Source: Streptomyces humi (GTDB lineage Bacteria > Actinomycetota > Actinomycetes > Streptomycetales > Streptomycetaceae). From it: a stretch of 64,000 nucleotides of DNA. The stretch is from positions 1 through 64,000 of the forward strand of contig NZ_LBMU02000025.1 in the NCBI RefSeq assembly GCF_001005085.2, written 5' to 3'. This document shows, one piece after another, positions 50,138 through 58,323 of the stretch. A program made the position numbers and the translations under genes. The notes under the pieces are model-generated. The model worked only from the letters and a program-made list of their open reading frames with translations, was not told where the DNA came from and searched no databases. Positions within the stretch are counted from its first letter, which is position 1; each line of letters starts with the position of its first letter.

Positions 50138-52710
50138 GAGGCCTGCCTTTCCGGTTCTGCCACGGCTGCCGCCGCTTCGTCCGCCGCTTCCGCCACCGCT
50201 TCCGCCGCGGTGACCGATCCTGCCGCGCGGAGGCTGAGGACCATGGTCAGCCCGCCGCCGGGCGTGTCCTCGGCGTTGAGGGTGCCGCCCATCGCCTCGG
50301 CGAAGCCCCGGGCGACCGCGAGTCCGAGTCCGACCCCGGCACCGCGCGGAGCGTCACCGTAACGCTGGAAGGGCTCGAATATGCGCTCCTTGGCGTCGTC
50401 GGGCACGCCGGGCCCGCGGTCCACGATGCGCACCTCCACGCGGTCCGCGATGGGACTGGCGGAGACGAGCACAGGCCGGTCGTACGGGCTGTACTTGACG
50501 GCGTTCTCGACCAGGTTGGCCACCGACCGCTCCAGGAGCCCGGCGTCGGCCTCGACCATCGGCAGGCTCTCCGGCACGTCCAGGTCCACGCTGCCCTCGG
50601 GTACGCCGACCAGCGCCATCGGGACCACCTCGTCGAGGTCGATCTCGCGGACGATCGGGGTGACCGTGCCGGTCTGTAGCCGGGACATGTCGAGCAGGTT
50701 GCCGACGAGGTGGTCGAGCCGGTCGGCGCCCTCCTCGATGCCTTCGAGGAGTTCCGCCTGGTCCTCCTCGGACCAGGCCACGTCGTCGGAGCGGAGCGAG
50801 GTGACCGCCGCCTTGATCCCGGCGAGGGGCGTGCGCAGGTCGTGGCTGACGGCGGCCAGCAGCGCGGTGCGGATCCGGTTGCCCTCGGCGAGCGCCCGGG
50901 CCTGCTCGGCCTCCTCCTGGAGCCGCCTGCGGTCCAGTACGACGGCGGCCTGGGCGGCGAAGGCGGCGAGCACCCTGCGGTCCTCGGCGGGCAGCACCCG
51001 GCCGGTCAGCGCGAGGGCCATGTGGTCGCCGACGGGCATGTCGACGTCGGCCTGCTCGGGCTTCTCCAGCGCGGGTCCGAAGCCGGCCCGCCCGGCGCAG
51101 GTCCAGGGCTCGACGTCGCCCGCCCGCTCCAGCAGCGCCGCGGACTCCATGCCGAAGGTCTCCCGGACCCGTTCGAGGAGTTCCTCCAGGCTGGTCTCGC
51201 CGCGCAGCACGTTGCCGGCGAGGAAGGAGAGGATCTCGGACTCGGCGCGCAGCCGGGCCGCCTGGTGGGTGCGGCGGGCGGCGAGGTCCACGACCGAGGC
51301 GACGGACAGCGCGACCCCGAAGAAGATCACGATGGCGACGATGTTCTTCGGGTCGGCGACGGTCAGCCGGTGCAGGGGCGGGGTGTAGAAGTAGTTCAGC
51401 AGCAGCGAGCCGAAGGCCGCCGAGGCCAGCGCCGGGAAGAGCCCGCCGAGCAGCGCGGCCGCGACCGTGAGGGTCAGGAACAGCAGCATGTCGTTGGCGA
51501 GGCCGAGGTCGACGGTGTTCAGCAGCACCGCCATGACGGCCGGCCCGGCCAGGCCGACGATCCAGCCGGAGATGATCCGGCCGCGGCCGAGCCGCGCGCC
51601 CCGGGCCACCGGCAGCCCGCGCCCCTTGCCGGCCTCGCCGTGGGTGACGATGTGGACGTCCAGGTCGGGCCCGGACTCGCGGGCCACGGTGGCGCCGACG
51701 CCGGGTCCGAGGACGTACTGCCAGGCCTTGCGGCGCGAGGAGCCGAGGACTATCTGGGTGGCGTTGACCCCGCGCGCGAAGTCGAGGAGGGCCGCGGGGA
51801 TGTCCTCGCCGACCACGTGGTGGAAGGTGCCGCCGAGGTCCTCGACGAGGGTGCGCTGGACGGCGAGTTCCTTCGGGGAGGCCGAGGTCAGGCCGTCGCT
51901 GCGGGAGATGTAGACGGCCAGCACCTCGCCGCCGGCGCCCTTCTCGGCGAGCCGGGCGGCCCGTCGTATCAGCGTGCGCCCCTCGGGGCCGCCGGTGAGG
52001 CCGACGACGATCCGCTCCCGCGAGCCCCAGATCGCCGACACCCGGTGCTCGCTGCGGTACTGCTTCAGGTACTCGTCGGCCCGGTCGGCGACCCACAGCA
52101 GCGCCAGTTCGCGCAGGGCGGTGAGGTTGCCGGGCCGGAAGTAGTTGGACAGGGCCGCGTCGACCTTGTCCGGCTGGTAGATGTTGCCGTGCGCCATGCG
52201 CCGGCGCAGCGCCTGGGGCGACATGTCGACCAGTTCGATCTGCTCCGCGCGCCGTACCACCTCGTCGGGCACGGTCTCGCGCTGGCGCACGCCGGTGATG
52301 GACTCGACGACGTCGCCGAGGGACTCCAGGTGCTGGATGTTGACGGTCGAGACGACGTCGATCCCGGCGGCCAGCAGTTCCTCGACGTCCTGCCAGCGCT
52401 TGGCGTTGCGGGAGCCGGGGACGTTGGTGTGGGCGAGTTCGTCCACCAGCGCGACGGCGGGGGCGCGGCTCAGTACGGCGTCGACGTCCATCTCGGTGAA
52501 GGCGGCGCCCCGGTACTCGAGTTCCCGGCGCGGCACCTGCTCCAGGCCGTGCAGCATCACCTCGGTGCGCGGCCGCTCGTGGTGCTCGACGAAGGCGACC
52601 ACGCAGTCGGTGCCGCGCTCCGCGCGCCGGTGCGCCTCGGAGAGCATGGCGTAGGTCTTGCCCACGCCCGGTGCCGCACCGAGATAGATCCGAAGCCTGC
52701 CGCGTGCCAT
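50134..52710 (-). CDS. kdpD: KdpD osmosensitive potassium-channel sensor kinase
   Basis: An 858-aa sensor kinase. N-terminal KdpD domain begins RLRIYLGAAPGVGKTYAML with Walker A; then a USP-like domain near residues 210-340 (RIVVGLTGGPEGRTLIRRAA); four closely spaced TM helices near 365-460; a GAF-like stretch; the phosphoacceptor VSHDLRTPLAGIKAAVTSLR near residue 624; and HATPase with GVGLGLAVARGFAEAMGG. The start at MARGRLRIYL is preferred over an upstream ATG that would add 35 arginine-rich residues. It is coupled to kdpE. Confidence 0.93.
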   Translation of the reverse strand: MARGRLRIYLGAAPGVGKTYAMLSEAHRRAERGTDCVVAFVEHHERPRTEVMLHGLEQVPRRELEYRGAAFTEMDVDAVLSRAPAVALVDELAHTNVPGSRNAKRWQDVEELLAAGIDVVSTVNIQHLESLGDVVESITGVRQRETVPDEVVRRAEQIELVDMSPQALRRRMAHGNIYQPDKVDAALSNYFRPGNLTALRELALLWVADRADEYLKQYRSEHRVSAIWGSRERIVVGLTGGPEGRTLIRRAARLAEKGAGGEVLAVYISRSDGLTSASPKELAVQRTLVEDLGGTFHHVVGEDIPAALLDFARGVNATQIVLGSSRRKAWQYVLGPGVGATVARESGPDLDVHIVTHGEAGKGRGLPVARGARLGRGRIISGWIVGLAGPAVMAVLLNTVDLGLANDMLLFLTLTVAAALLGGLFPALASAAFGSLLLNYFYTPPLHRLTVADPKNIVAIVIFFGVALSVASVVDLAARRTHQAARLRAESEILSFLAGNVLRGETSLEELLERVRETFGMESAALLERAGDVEPWTCAGRAGFGPALEKPEQADVDMPVGDHMALALTGRVLPAEDRRVLAAFAAQAAVVLDRRRLQEEAEQARALAEGNRIRTALLAAVSHDLRTPLAGIKAAVTSLRSDDVAWSEEDQAELLEGIEEGADRLDHLVGNLLDMSRLQTGTVTPIVREIDLDEVVPMALVGVPEGSVDLDVPESLPMVEADAGLLERSVANLVENAVKYSPYDRPVLVSASPIADRVEVRIVDRGPGVPDDAKERIFEPFQRYGDAPRGAGVGLGLAVARGFAEAMGGTLNAEDTPGGGLTMVLSLRAAGSVTAAEAVAEAADEAAAAVAEPERQAS

Positions 52711-52861
52711 GGTCCCATTGTCTTCCCGTGACTGCCGCCTACGCAGCGTCGACCTTACGGCCAACCATCGCGGTGAACGGGACGGAGGGCGGGAGGGCGG
52801 GCATCTTTGACGCAACCCTGATGGGCGCCGGTGTGCGGGTCCGGCGCCCCGGTGCGGCGGC

Positions 52862-54028
52862 TCAGCTGGGGTTGTCGCCGTGCGTGAGGGTCTCCCAGGC
52901 GACGAAGAGGTTGTTGGTGCCCGCGGGGCGGTTGTTCTGGGTGAGCGTCTGGGTGTTGGTCATGGCGATGCCGAGCCGGTTGTGGAGGGCGTTGTAGCCG
53001 ACCTCGGTGACGGGGCCGAGGCCGAGGTTCAGGGAGCCGCCGCAGAGCCAGCTGGGGACGGCGGTGCCCAGCTGGTACTTGGCCTGGAAGCCGAGCGCCT
53101 GGCGCAGCCGCTCACCGACGTCCGTGCCGTAGAGGTCCTCGCCCTGGATGCGGCTGGTCTCGGCGATGTGCGAGATCGAGGAGATGCCGTACCCGGTGTG
53201 CGTGAAGTCCCGGCAGGTCTCCTGGGTGAGGCCGGTGACGAAGGTGGACTGGCCCTGCCAGTAGGAGACGATCTTGGCGGTGGTGTCGAGGTTCTGGCTG
53301 GGCACGGTCTTCGGCACCGACCCGTCGGAGGCCAGGTAGACGTAGGCGGCCGCGCGGGTGCGGAACCTGGCCATGGCCGTGTCGTACGACGTCTTGTCCT
53401 CCAGGAAGACGGAGATGCCCACGGCGGCCTCCGTCATCGTCAGCTCCCAGTTGCCGTTGGAGTTGGAGCCCTTGATGACCACCGGCAGATAGACGTTGCG
53501 GAGCATGGTGGCGAAGCGGGCCTGGTTGGCCCAGGTGCCGGTGTACGTGTACTTGATGATCTCGGCTGCCTTGGGCCAGGAGGAGCCGGCCCAGCCGGTC
53601 TGGAGCGGCGCGTTGCTGTTGGTGTGGCTGGTGATGGTGGACGACCAGGCGTCCATGATCTGGATGGCCTTCTGGGCGTACCGGGCGTCCTTGGTGATGT
53701 ACCAGGCGAGGGCGTCGGTGTAGGCGGCGATCGCGTCCTCGCGCTCGTCGGTGCAGCCGTAGTTCGGGTTCGAGTACGACCCGCACTCCACCGTCGCCCG
53801 GGGCGCGGGCGTGCGGTTCAGGTCGGCGTACTTGCTGGCCATCATCTGGTCGTAGGCCGCCTTCCAGGGCTGGGCGCCGGCCAGCACCTCGGTGCGGGCG
53901 AAGTCCAGCTGGGCCCTGGAGACGGTGACTCCGGGGTGCACGAAGGTGCTGGGGGCGGCCTGGGCGGGCCAGGACAGGAAGGCGGCGACGAGGGCGACGA
54001 CCGCCGCGAGGAGTGGGGTTCTGCGCAT
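52862..54028 (-). CDS. Secreted alginate-lyase-like polysaccharide lyase
   Basis: A 388-aa exported protein. A signal peptide MRRTPLLAAVVALVAAFLSW ends at about AQA|APS. The mature part is an (alpha/alpha) toroid of the alginate lyase family: NSNAPLQTGWAGSSWPKAAE, SNGNWELTMTEAAVGISVFL and ISSISHIAETSRIQGEDLYG contain the conserved Asn, His and Arg. It would cleave an acidic polysaccharide outside the cell by beta-elimination; the substrate may not be alginate. It stands alone between kdpD and the DUF3710 gene. Confidence 0.88.
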   Translation of the reverse strand: MRRTPLLAAVVALVAAFLSWPAQAAPSTFVHPGVTVSRAQLDFARTEVLAGAQPWKAAYDQMMASKYADLNRTPAPRATVECGSYSNPNYGCTDEREDAIAAYTDALAWYITKDARYAQKAIQIMDAWSSTITSHTNSNAPLQTGWAGSSWPKAAEIIKYTYTGTWANQARFATMLRNVYLPVVIKGSNSNGNWELTMTEAAVGISVFLEDKTSYDTAMARFRTRAAAYVYLASDGSVPKTVPSQNLDTTAKIVSYWQGQSTFVTGLTQETCRDFTHTGYGISSISHIAETSRIQGEDLYGTDVGERLRQALGFQAKYQLGTAVPSWLCGGSLNLGLGPVTEVGYNALHNRLGIAMTNTQTLTQNNRPAGTNNLFVAWETLTHGDNPS

Positions 54029-54140
54029 GCGTGAAGGCCTTCCGTTCTCGTATGTGAACGCAAAGCGCCTTTATGAACAGGCGCGTTGGGCCGAGACGGT
54101 AGGTACAGACCAATGTGCCGTCAAGGGGTCACGCACACGA

Positions 54141-54174
54141 AAGGGCCGCACCCCCTGTGCGGGGTACGGCCCTT
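54141..54174. terminator. Terminator after the DUF3710 gene
   Basis: A 14-bp stem AAGGGCCGCACCCC / GGGGTACGGCCCTT with one mismatch and loop CTGTGC, 22 bp past the DUF3710 stop. Confidence 0.78.
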
Positions 54175-54195
54175 GCCGCTTGCGACGTCCGCCGG

Positions 54196-54957
54196 TTACC
54201 GGACCTCGGTGATCTCCGGTCCGCGCTGGAGCTGGCCCATGCCGCCGGAGAAACGCGAGGACTCCTCCTGCTGGACGCCCTCGGGGACCATCTGCGCGTC
54301 GTTCGGGAGCTTCAGGACGATCGGGTCCCGGGGAGCCATCGGGCCCTCGCCGCGGACCACGACGGTGTCCCGGAAGATCTGCTCCAGGAGCCCGGCGGCC
54401 TGCGGCTGCACAGCTCCCTGCCCGGAGATCACACCGCGCAGGAACCAGCGCGGCCCGTCCACACCCACGAACCGCACGACCTGGAAGCCGCCGGTGCCGT
54501 CCGGCAGCTGCACCGGCACTTGGGCCCGCAGCTCCCAGCCCAGCGGACCCTCGACCTCGTCGACGATGCCGCCCTGCTGGGTGATGCCGGAGCCGATCTC
54601 CTCGCGCACCTCGCTCCAGATGCCCTCGCGCTTGGGCGCGGCGAAGGCCTGGAGCTGGACGGCGCTGTCGCGCAGGACGACGGTCGCCGCGACGATCGCG
54701 TCACCCGCGACCTCGACCCGGAGCTCCATACCGTCCACGCCGGGCACGAACAGACCGCCGAGGTCCACCCGGCCCTCGCCGGGCTCGCGCACCTCGGTGG
54801 CGTCCCACGGCCCGTCGGGCCGGGGCTCCGGCTCCAGGCGCACGCGCTCGCGCTCGCCCTCTTCCTCGTCCGCCTCGGTGTCGACGCTGTCGACGACCTG
54901 CTCGGCCTCGCCGGCCGCGTCCTCGGCGGCACCCTTCTTGTTGCGACGTCCGAACAC
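54196..54957 (-). CDS. DUF3710 protein
   Basis: A 253-aa conserved actinobacterial protein. An acidic low-complexity N-terminus (residues 5-60) precedes the domain: RVDLGGLFVPGVDGMELRVE, VVLRDSAVQLQAFAAPKREG and FQVVRFVGVDGPRWFLRGVI. The GTG start follows GGAAGGAC. DUF3710 genes are typically beside dut, as here, but the role is unknown. It starts one base after the dut stop region. Confidence 0.9.
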   Translation of the reverse strand: MFGRRNKKGAAEDAAGEAEQVVDSVDTEADEEEGERERVRLEPEPRPDGPWDATEVREPGEGRVDLGGLFVPGVDGMELRVEVAGDAIVAATVVLRDSAVQLQAFAAPKREGIWSEVREEIGSGITQQGGIVDEVEGPLGWELRAQVPVQLPDGTGGFQVVRFVGVDGPRWFLRGVISGQGAVQPQAAGLLEQIFRDTVVVRGEGPMAPRDPIVLKLPNDAQMVPEGVQQEESSRFSGGMGQLQRGPEITEVR

Positions 54958-54958
54958 G

Positions 54959-55510
54959 TCACTGTCCTTCCCGGTCGGATACGACCGAAGCGTATCGATT
55001 CCCACCCGTCCGACCGCCCTCGGCGGCCTGACCGTTTGTGCCGCTCACGTCGCCCACCGCGGCATGACCGCCGGTGGACCCGAAGCCCCCCTCGGCCCGC
55101 ACAGATCCGGGAAGTTCCGCGACCTCCTGGAAGCGGACCCTCTCGACCTGCTGGACGACCAGTTGGGCAATCCGGTCGAAGCGCTCGAACCGCACGGCCT
55201 CGCGCGGGTCGAGATTCACCACGATCACCTTGATCTCCCCACGGTACCCGCCATCAATCGTCCCCGGGGCATTCACGAGGGCCACACCGCACCGGGCGGC
55301 GAGCCCCGAACGCGGGTGCACGAAGGCCGCGTACCCGTCCGGGAGGGCGATCGACACCCCCGTGGGCAGTACGGCCCGTTCTCCCGGCTCCAGCTCGCAC
55401 GCCTCGGTGGTGCGCAGATCGGCGCCCGCGTCACCGGGGTGCTCGTACGCCGGAAGCGGTACCTCGGGGTCGACGCGGCGGAGCAGCACGTTCAGGGGGG
55501 CGGGGCTCAC
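54959..55510 (-). CDS. dut: dUTP diphosphatase
   Basis: A 183-aa homotrimeric dUTPase. All five motifs are visible: DAGADLRTTEA, HPRSGLAARCG, GTIDGGYRGEIKVIVVNLD, RIAQLVVQQVE and RAEGGFGSTGGH. It hydrolyses dUTP to dUMP and keeps uracil out of DNA. The C-terminal ~30 residues beyond motif V are an extra glycine-rich tail. Confidence 0.95.
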   Translation of the reverse strand: MSPAPLNVLLRRVDPEVPLPAYEHPGDAGADLRTTEACELEPGERAVLPTGVSIALPDGYAAFVHPRSGLAARCGVALVNAPGTIDGGYRGEIKVIVVNLDPREAVRFERFDRIAQLVVQQVERVRFQEVAELPGSVRAEGGFGSTGGHAAVGDVSGTNGQAAEGGRTGGNRYASVVSDREGQ

Positions 55511-56091
55511 GGGTTCACCTCGAAGGCGCGGGCGCGCCTGGTCCGGTCCGGGTCGCTCATGGCGGCCTGGATCTCTTCCTTGCGGCCGTTCTCGGTGAAG
55601 TGCTCCACCGGCACCTCGATGAAGAGGGCGTCCGCGCGGACGGCGACGGGGCCCTCCGGGCCGTCCACACGGCCGGTGGCGGTCGAGTAGATCTTCCGGC
55701 CGGCCACGGCGACCACCTCGGCCGCCAGGTGGAGCGTGGTGCCCACGGGCACCGGCCGCACGAAGTCCGTCTCCAGCCGTCCGGTGACGGCGATCTTCCG
55801 CAGCAGCCAGTTCAGCGAGCCGAGCGTCTCGTCCAGGGCGGTGGCGAGCACCCCGCCGTGCGCGAGGCCCGGAGCGCCCTGGTGGGCGGGGCGCACGGTG
55901 AACTCCGCAGTGAGGGAGAGCCCCTCGCCGGCCCGTGCCTCCAGGTGCAGCCCGTGCGTCTGCCCGTGACCGCAGCCGAAACAGTGTTCGTAGTGTGCGC
56001 CGATGACCTCGCCGGGCGCGGGCGCATCGGGGTGCCGCTCCGGTTTCCGGGCACTGGCAGGAGGCTGAAGAGCTGCGGAACTACCACTCAC
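55507..56091 (-). CDS. PaaI-family hotdog thioesterase
   Basis: A 194-aa hotdog-fold protein. The conserved core is HCFGCGHGQTHGLHLEARAG, followed by HGGVLATALDETLGSLNWLL and VRPVPVGTTLHLAAEVVAVA. It would hydrolyse acyl-CoA. The GTG start is chosen so that the gene does not run into the divergent gene at 56150; a longer version is possible. Its stop overlaps the dut start (ATGA). Confidence 0.83.
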   Translation of the reverse strand: MSGSSAALQPPASARKPERHPDAPAPGEVIGAHYEHCFGCGHGQTHGLHLEARAGEGLSLTAEFTVRPAHQGAPGLAHGGVLATALDETLGSLNWLLRKIAVTGRLETDFVRPVPVGTTLHLAAEVVAVAGRKIYSTATGRVDGPEGPVAVRADALFIEVPVEHFTENGRKEEIQAAMSDPDRTRRARAFEVNP

Positions 56092-56149
56092 AGCCGCAGA
56101 CCTTACCCGCGCGTCCGGTGAATCCGGACACCGTGCCAAGCTAGGTTCC

Positions 56150-56641
56150 ATGCAGCTCTCCGCCACCCCGTACGAAGAACGCCTCACCGCGCCCCGGTCG
56201 TGGTGGTTCATCAGCTTCCTGGTCGGCGTCTCGTTCGCCCTGATCCTGCTGCCCTTCGGCACCCTGCCGGCGCTCGGCGGCCTGGCCGGCGGCACGGCGG
56301 CGGCAGCGGTGGTGGCCAGCTCGTACGGCTCCCAGCGGATCCGCCTGGTGGGCGACTCGCTGATCGCGGGCGAGGCGAAGATCCCGGTGTCGGCGCTGGG
56401 CGAGTCGCACGTCATGGACCCCGAGGAGGCGCGCGCCTGGCGCACGTACAAGGCCGACGTACGCGCGTTCCTGCTGCTGCGCGCCTACATCCCCACGGCC
56501 CTGCGCGTGGAGGTCACCGACCCGCAGGACCCGACGCCGTACCTGTACCTGTCGACGCGGCAGCCGGAGGCCCTGGCGGCGGCGATCGAGGAGGCCCGGA
56601 CCGCGGGGACGACCGGGACCGCGCGGACGGCACAGGCGTAG
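56150..56641 (+). CDS. DUF3093 membrane protein
   Basis: A 163-aa protein with two N-terminal TM helices (WFISFLVGVSFALILLPFGT, GLAGGTAAAAVVASSYGS) and a PH-like cytosolic domain: IAGEAKIPVSALGESHVMDP, then FLLLRAYIPTALRVEV. DUF3093 is actinobacterial and of unknown function. The message may have a very short leader. The gene diverges from the thioesterase gene. Confidence 0.9.
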   Translation: MQLSATPYEERLTAPRSWWFISFLVGVSFALILLPFGTLPALGGLAGGTAAAAVVASSYGSQRIRLVGDSLIAGEAKIPVSALGESHVMDPEEARAWRTYKADVRAFLLLRAYIPTALRVEVTDPQDPTPYLYLSTRQPEALAAAIEEARTAGTTGTARTAQA

Positions 56642-56660
56642 CGCGCCGGGGGGCGGCCGG

Positions 56661-56704
56661 TCAGGCGCTCAGGCGCCGGGGGGCCGTCAGGCGCTCAGGC
56701 GCCG
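56661..56704. repeat. 18-bp direct repeat over the stop of the gene at 56695
   Basis: TCAGGCGCTCAGGCGCCG occurs exactly at 56661-56678 and 56687-56704; the second copy contains the stop codon of the minus-strand gene. It resembles the stop-spanning repeat at 44396-44461. Confidence 0.8.
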
Positions 56705-57612
56705 AAGTCCTCCGGCAGTTGGGCGATCGGCAGCGGCTCGGCCGGCTTCTCCAGCGGCGGCAGCTCCGGCAGGTCCTCCCACGACACCTGGATCTTTCTC
56801 AGGTCCTTGCGGATGCGCTCCGCGAGCTTCCTGGTGTCCCGGCGGTTCATGACCGCGCCCACCGCGGCGCCGACCATGAACGGCATCAGGTTGGGCAGGT
56901 CCCGGACCATCCGCTTCATGATCTGCTGGCGCAGCTCGCGCTTCATCTGCCCGCCGAGGGCGTTGTTGATCGACGCCGGCTTCATCACGTCGATCCCGCG
57001 CTCCCCCGACCAGGAGGACAGATACGCGGTACTGCGGGCCTTCACGTTCCCCGGCGGCCGCACGCCGTACACCTCGTGGAGCTCGGCGATCAGCTTGAGC
57101 TCGATCGCCGCCACCCCGGTGATCTCCGCGGCCAGCTCGGTCGGCATGGCCGGCGGCACGGGCAGCATCGCCGCCGCGCCGACCCCGGCTCCGACCGCCG
57201 AGGTCGCGCCCGCGGCGCCCGCCACCAGTTTGTCGGCGAGCTGCTCGGGCCCGAGGCCCGGGAACTGCCGACGCAGGGTCGCGAGGTCACGTACGGGGAC
57301 ACGCGGGGCGATCTCGATGATCCGGTCCGCCAGGTACGCCAGCCCGGCTTTCGCCCGGCTGCCGCCCTTACGGGCCCCTTCCCGGGCCATCTGCACGGCC
57401 TTGCCGCCGATGGCCGCCGCCCGTCGTCTGGCGACGGGCGCGGGTTCGTCCGCCGGCGCCGGGAGGTCACCCCGGTCGGCCGCCGGTTCGAGCGAGGCTC
57501 CCGGATCGGGCGAGCCTCGCTCGATGTCACGCGCGCGCGGGCCGTCGGACGGCCCTGAGTCCGCTCCCCGCAGGGGGAAACGGCGCTTCCGAGGTGGGGT
57601 CGAGCCAGTCAT
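56695..57612 (-). CDS. EcsC-like hypothetical protein
   Basis: A 305-aa protein. Residues 1-80 are charged and disordered. The remainder is helical with glycine/alanine-rich membrane-like stretches (GATSAVGAGVGAAAMLPVPP and MPFMVGAAVGAVMNRRDTRK), resembling EcsC-family proteins. It lies between DUF4193 and DUF3093 genes in a conserved actinobacterial order. No catalytic motif is evident. Confidence 0.8.
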   Translation of the reverse strand: MTGSTPPRKRRFPLRGADSGPSDGPRARDIERGSPDPGASLEPAADRGDLPAPADEPAPVARRRAAAIGGKAVQMAREGARKGGSRAKAGLAYLADRIIEIAPRVPVRDLATLRRQFPGLGPEQLADKLVAGAAGATSAVGAGVGAAAMLPVPPAMPTELAAEITGVAAIELKLIAELHEVYGVRPPGNVKARSTAYLSSWSGERGIDVMKPASINNALGGQMKRELRQQIMKRMVRDLPNLMPFMVGAAVGAVMNRRDTRKLAERIRKDLRKIQVSWEDLPELPPLEKPAEPLPIAQLPEDFGA

Positions 57613-57625
57613 GCCCGACCCGCCC

Positions 57626-57922
57626 TCAGTCGCAGTCGCGGCAGATCGGCTGACCGTTCTTCTCCCGGGCCAGCTGGCTGCGGTGGTGCACCAGGAAGCA
57701 GCTCATGCAGGTGAACTCGTCCTGCTGCTTGGGCAGCACCCGGACGGCCAGTTCCTCGTTCGAGAGGTCTGCACCGGGCAGCTCAAGGCCTTCCGCGGCT
57801 TCGAACTCGTCGACGTCCACTGCGGACGTGGACTTGTCGTTCCGCCGGGCCTTCAGCTCTTCAAGGCTGTCCGAGTCGACGTCGTCGTCGGTCTTGCGTG
57901 GAGTGTCGTAATCGGTTGCCAT
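57626..57922 (-). CDS. DUF4193 zinc-ribbon-like protein
   Basis: A 98-aa protein starting MATDYDTPRKTDDDVDSDSL after GGGGGAG. The C-terminus has two CxxC pairs, EFTCMSCFLVHHRSQL and QPICRDCD, forming a likely zinc site. It is conserved in Actinobacteria and acidic at the N-terminus. The function is unknown. Confidence 0.92.
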   Translation of the reverse strand: MATDYDTPRKTDDDVDSDSLEELKARRNDKSTSAVDVDEFEAAEGLELPGADLSNEELAVRVLPKQQDEFTCMSCFLVHHRSQLAREKNGQPICRDCD

Positions 57923-58323
57923 GTCGCTCTCCCCCTCTGGGTGTCTGCGGTGTCTCCAGCGCACGTAACGCGTGAGAGGCCGGACTTGTGCCCGACCCGA
58001 GGCGGAGATTTTGCCTCACATCAAGGTCTGTTACTCAATCGACACCCAACCGGACCCCTCAAGAGTGATCAGGTTGAATGGCGATGGGGACCGTACACGG
58101 TCCTGACGAGACACCTCAAAGGCGCCTCACCCTGTACTTCCCGTGATCAAGACCCCTGAAAACAGGGATTTTCCCGCCTTTATTCCCCTGACCATGATCA
58201 CGGAGAGTAGATGGCCGGAAATCCGCCGTTGTGATCGATCACACACGAGGGAGCGCGCCACGCCGGAAAAAAATTCCGCGCAAAGCGAACATCCCTCGCG
58301 AGTGTCGCGATCTTGCAACGACG
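57923..58323. other. Gene-free region between cutS and the DUF4193 gene
   Basis: These 400 bp are markedly richer in A/T than the neighbours. They contain GGACCGT-AC-ACGGTCC (58088-58103), possibly an operator for the DUF4193 gene, and the terminator-like structure at 58141-58203. Confidence 0.55.
58141..58203 (-). terminator. Nested inverted repeats after cutS
   Basis: Outer arms CCGTGATCA (58141-58149) and TGATCACGG (58195-58203) are perfect. Inside lies CCCTG-aaaa-CAGGG (58154-58167) followed by ATTTT. The structure is 120 bp past the cutS stop and could end the cutRS transcript or be a 3' regulatory element. Confidence 0.45.
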
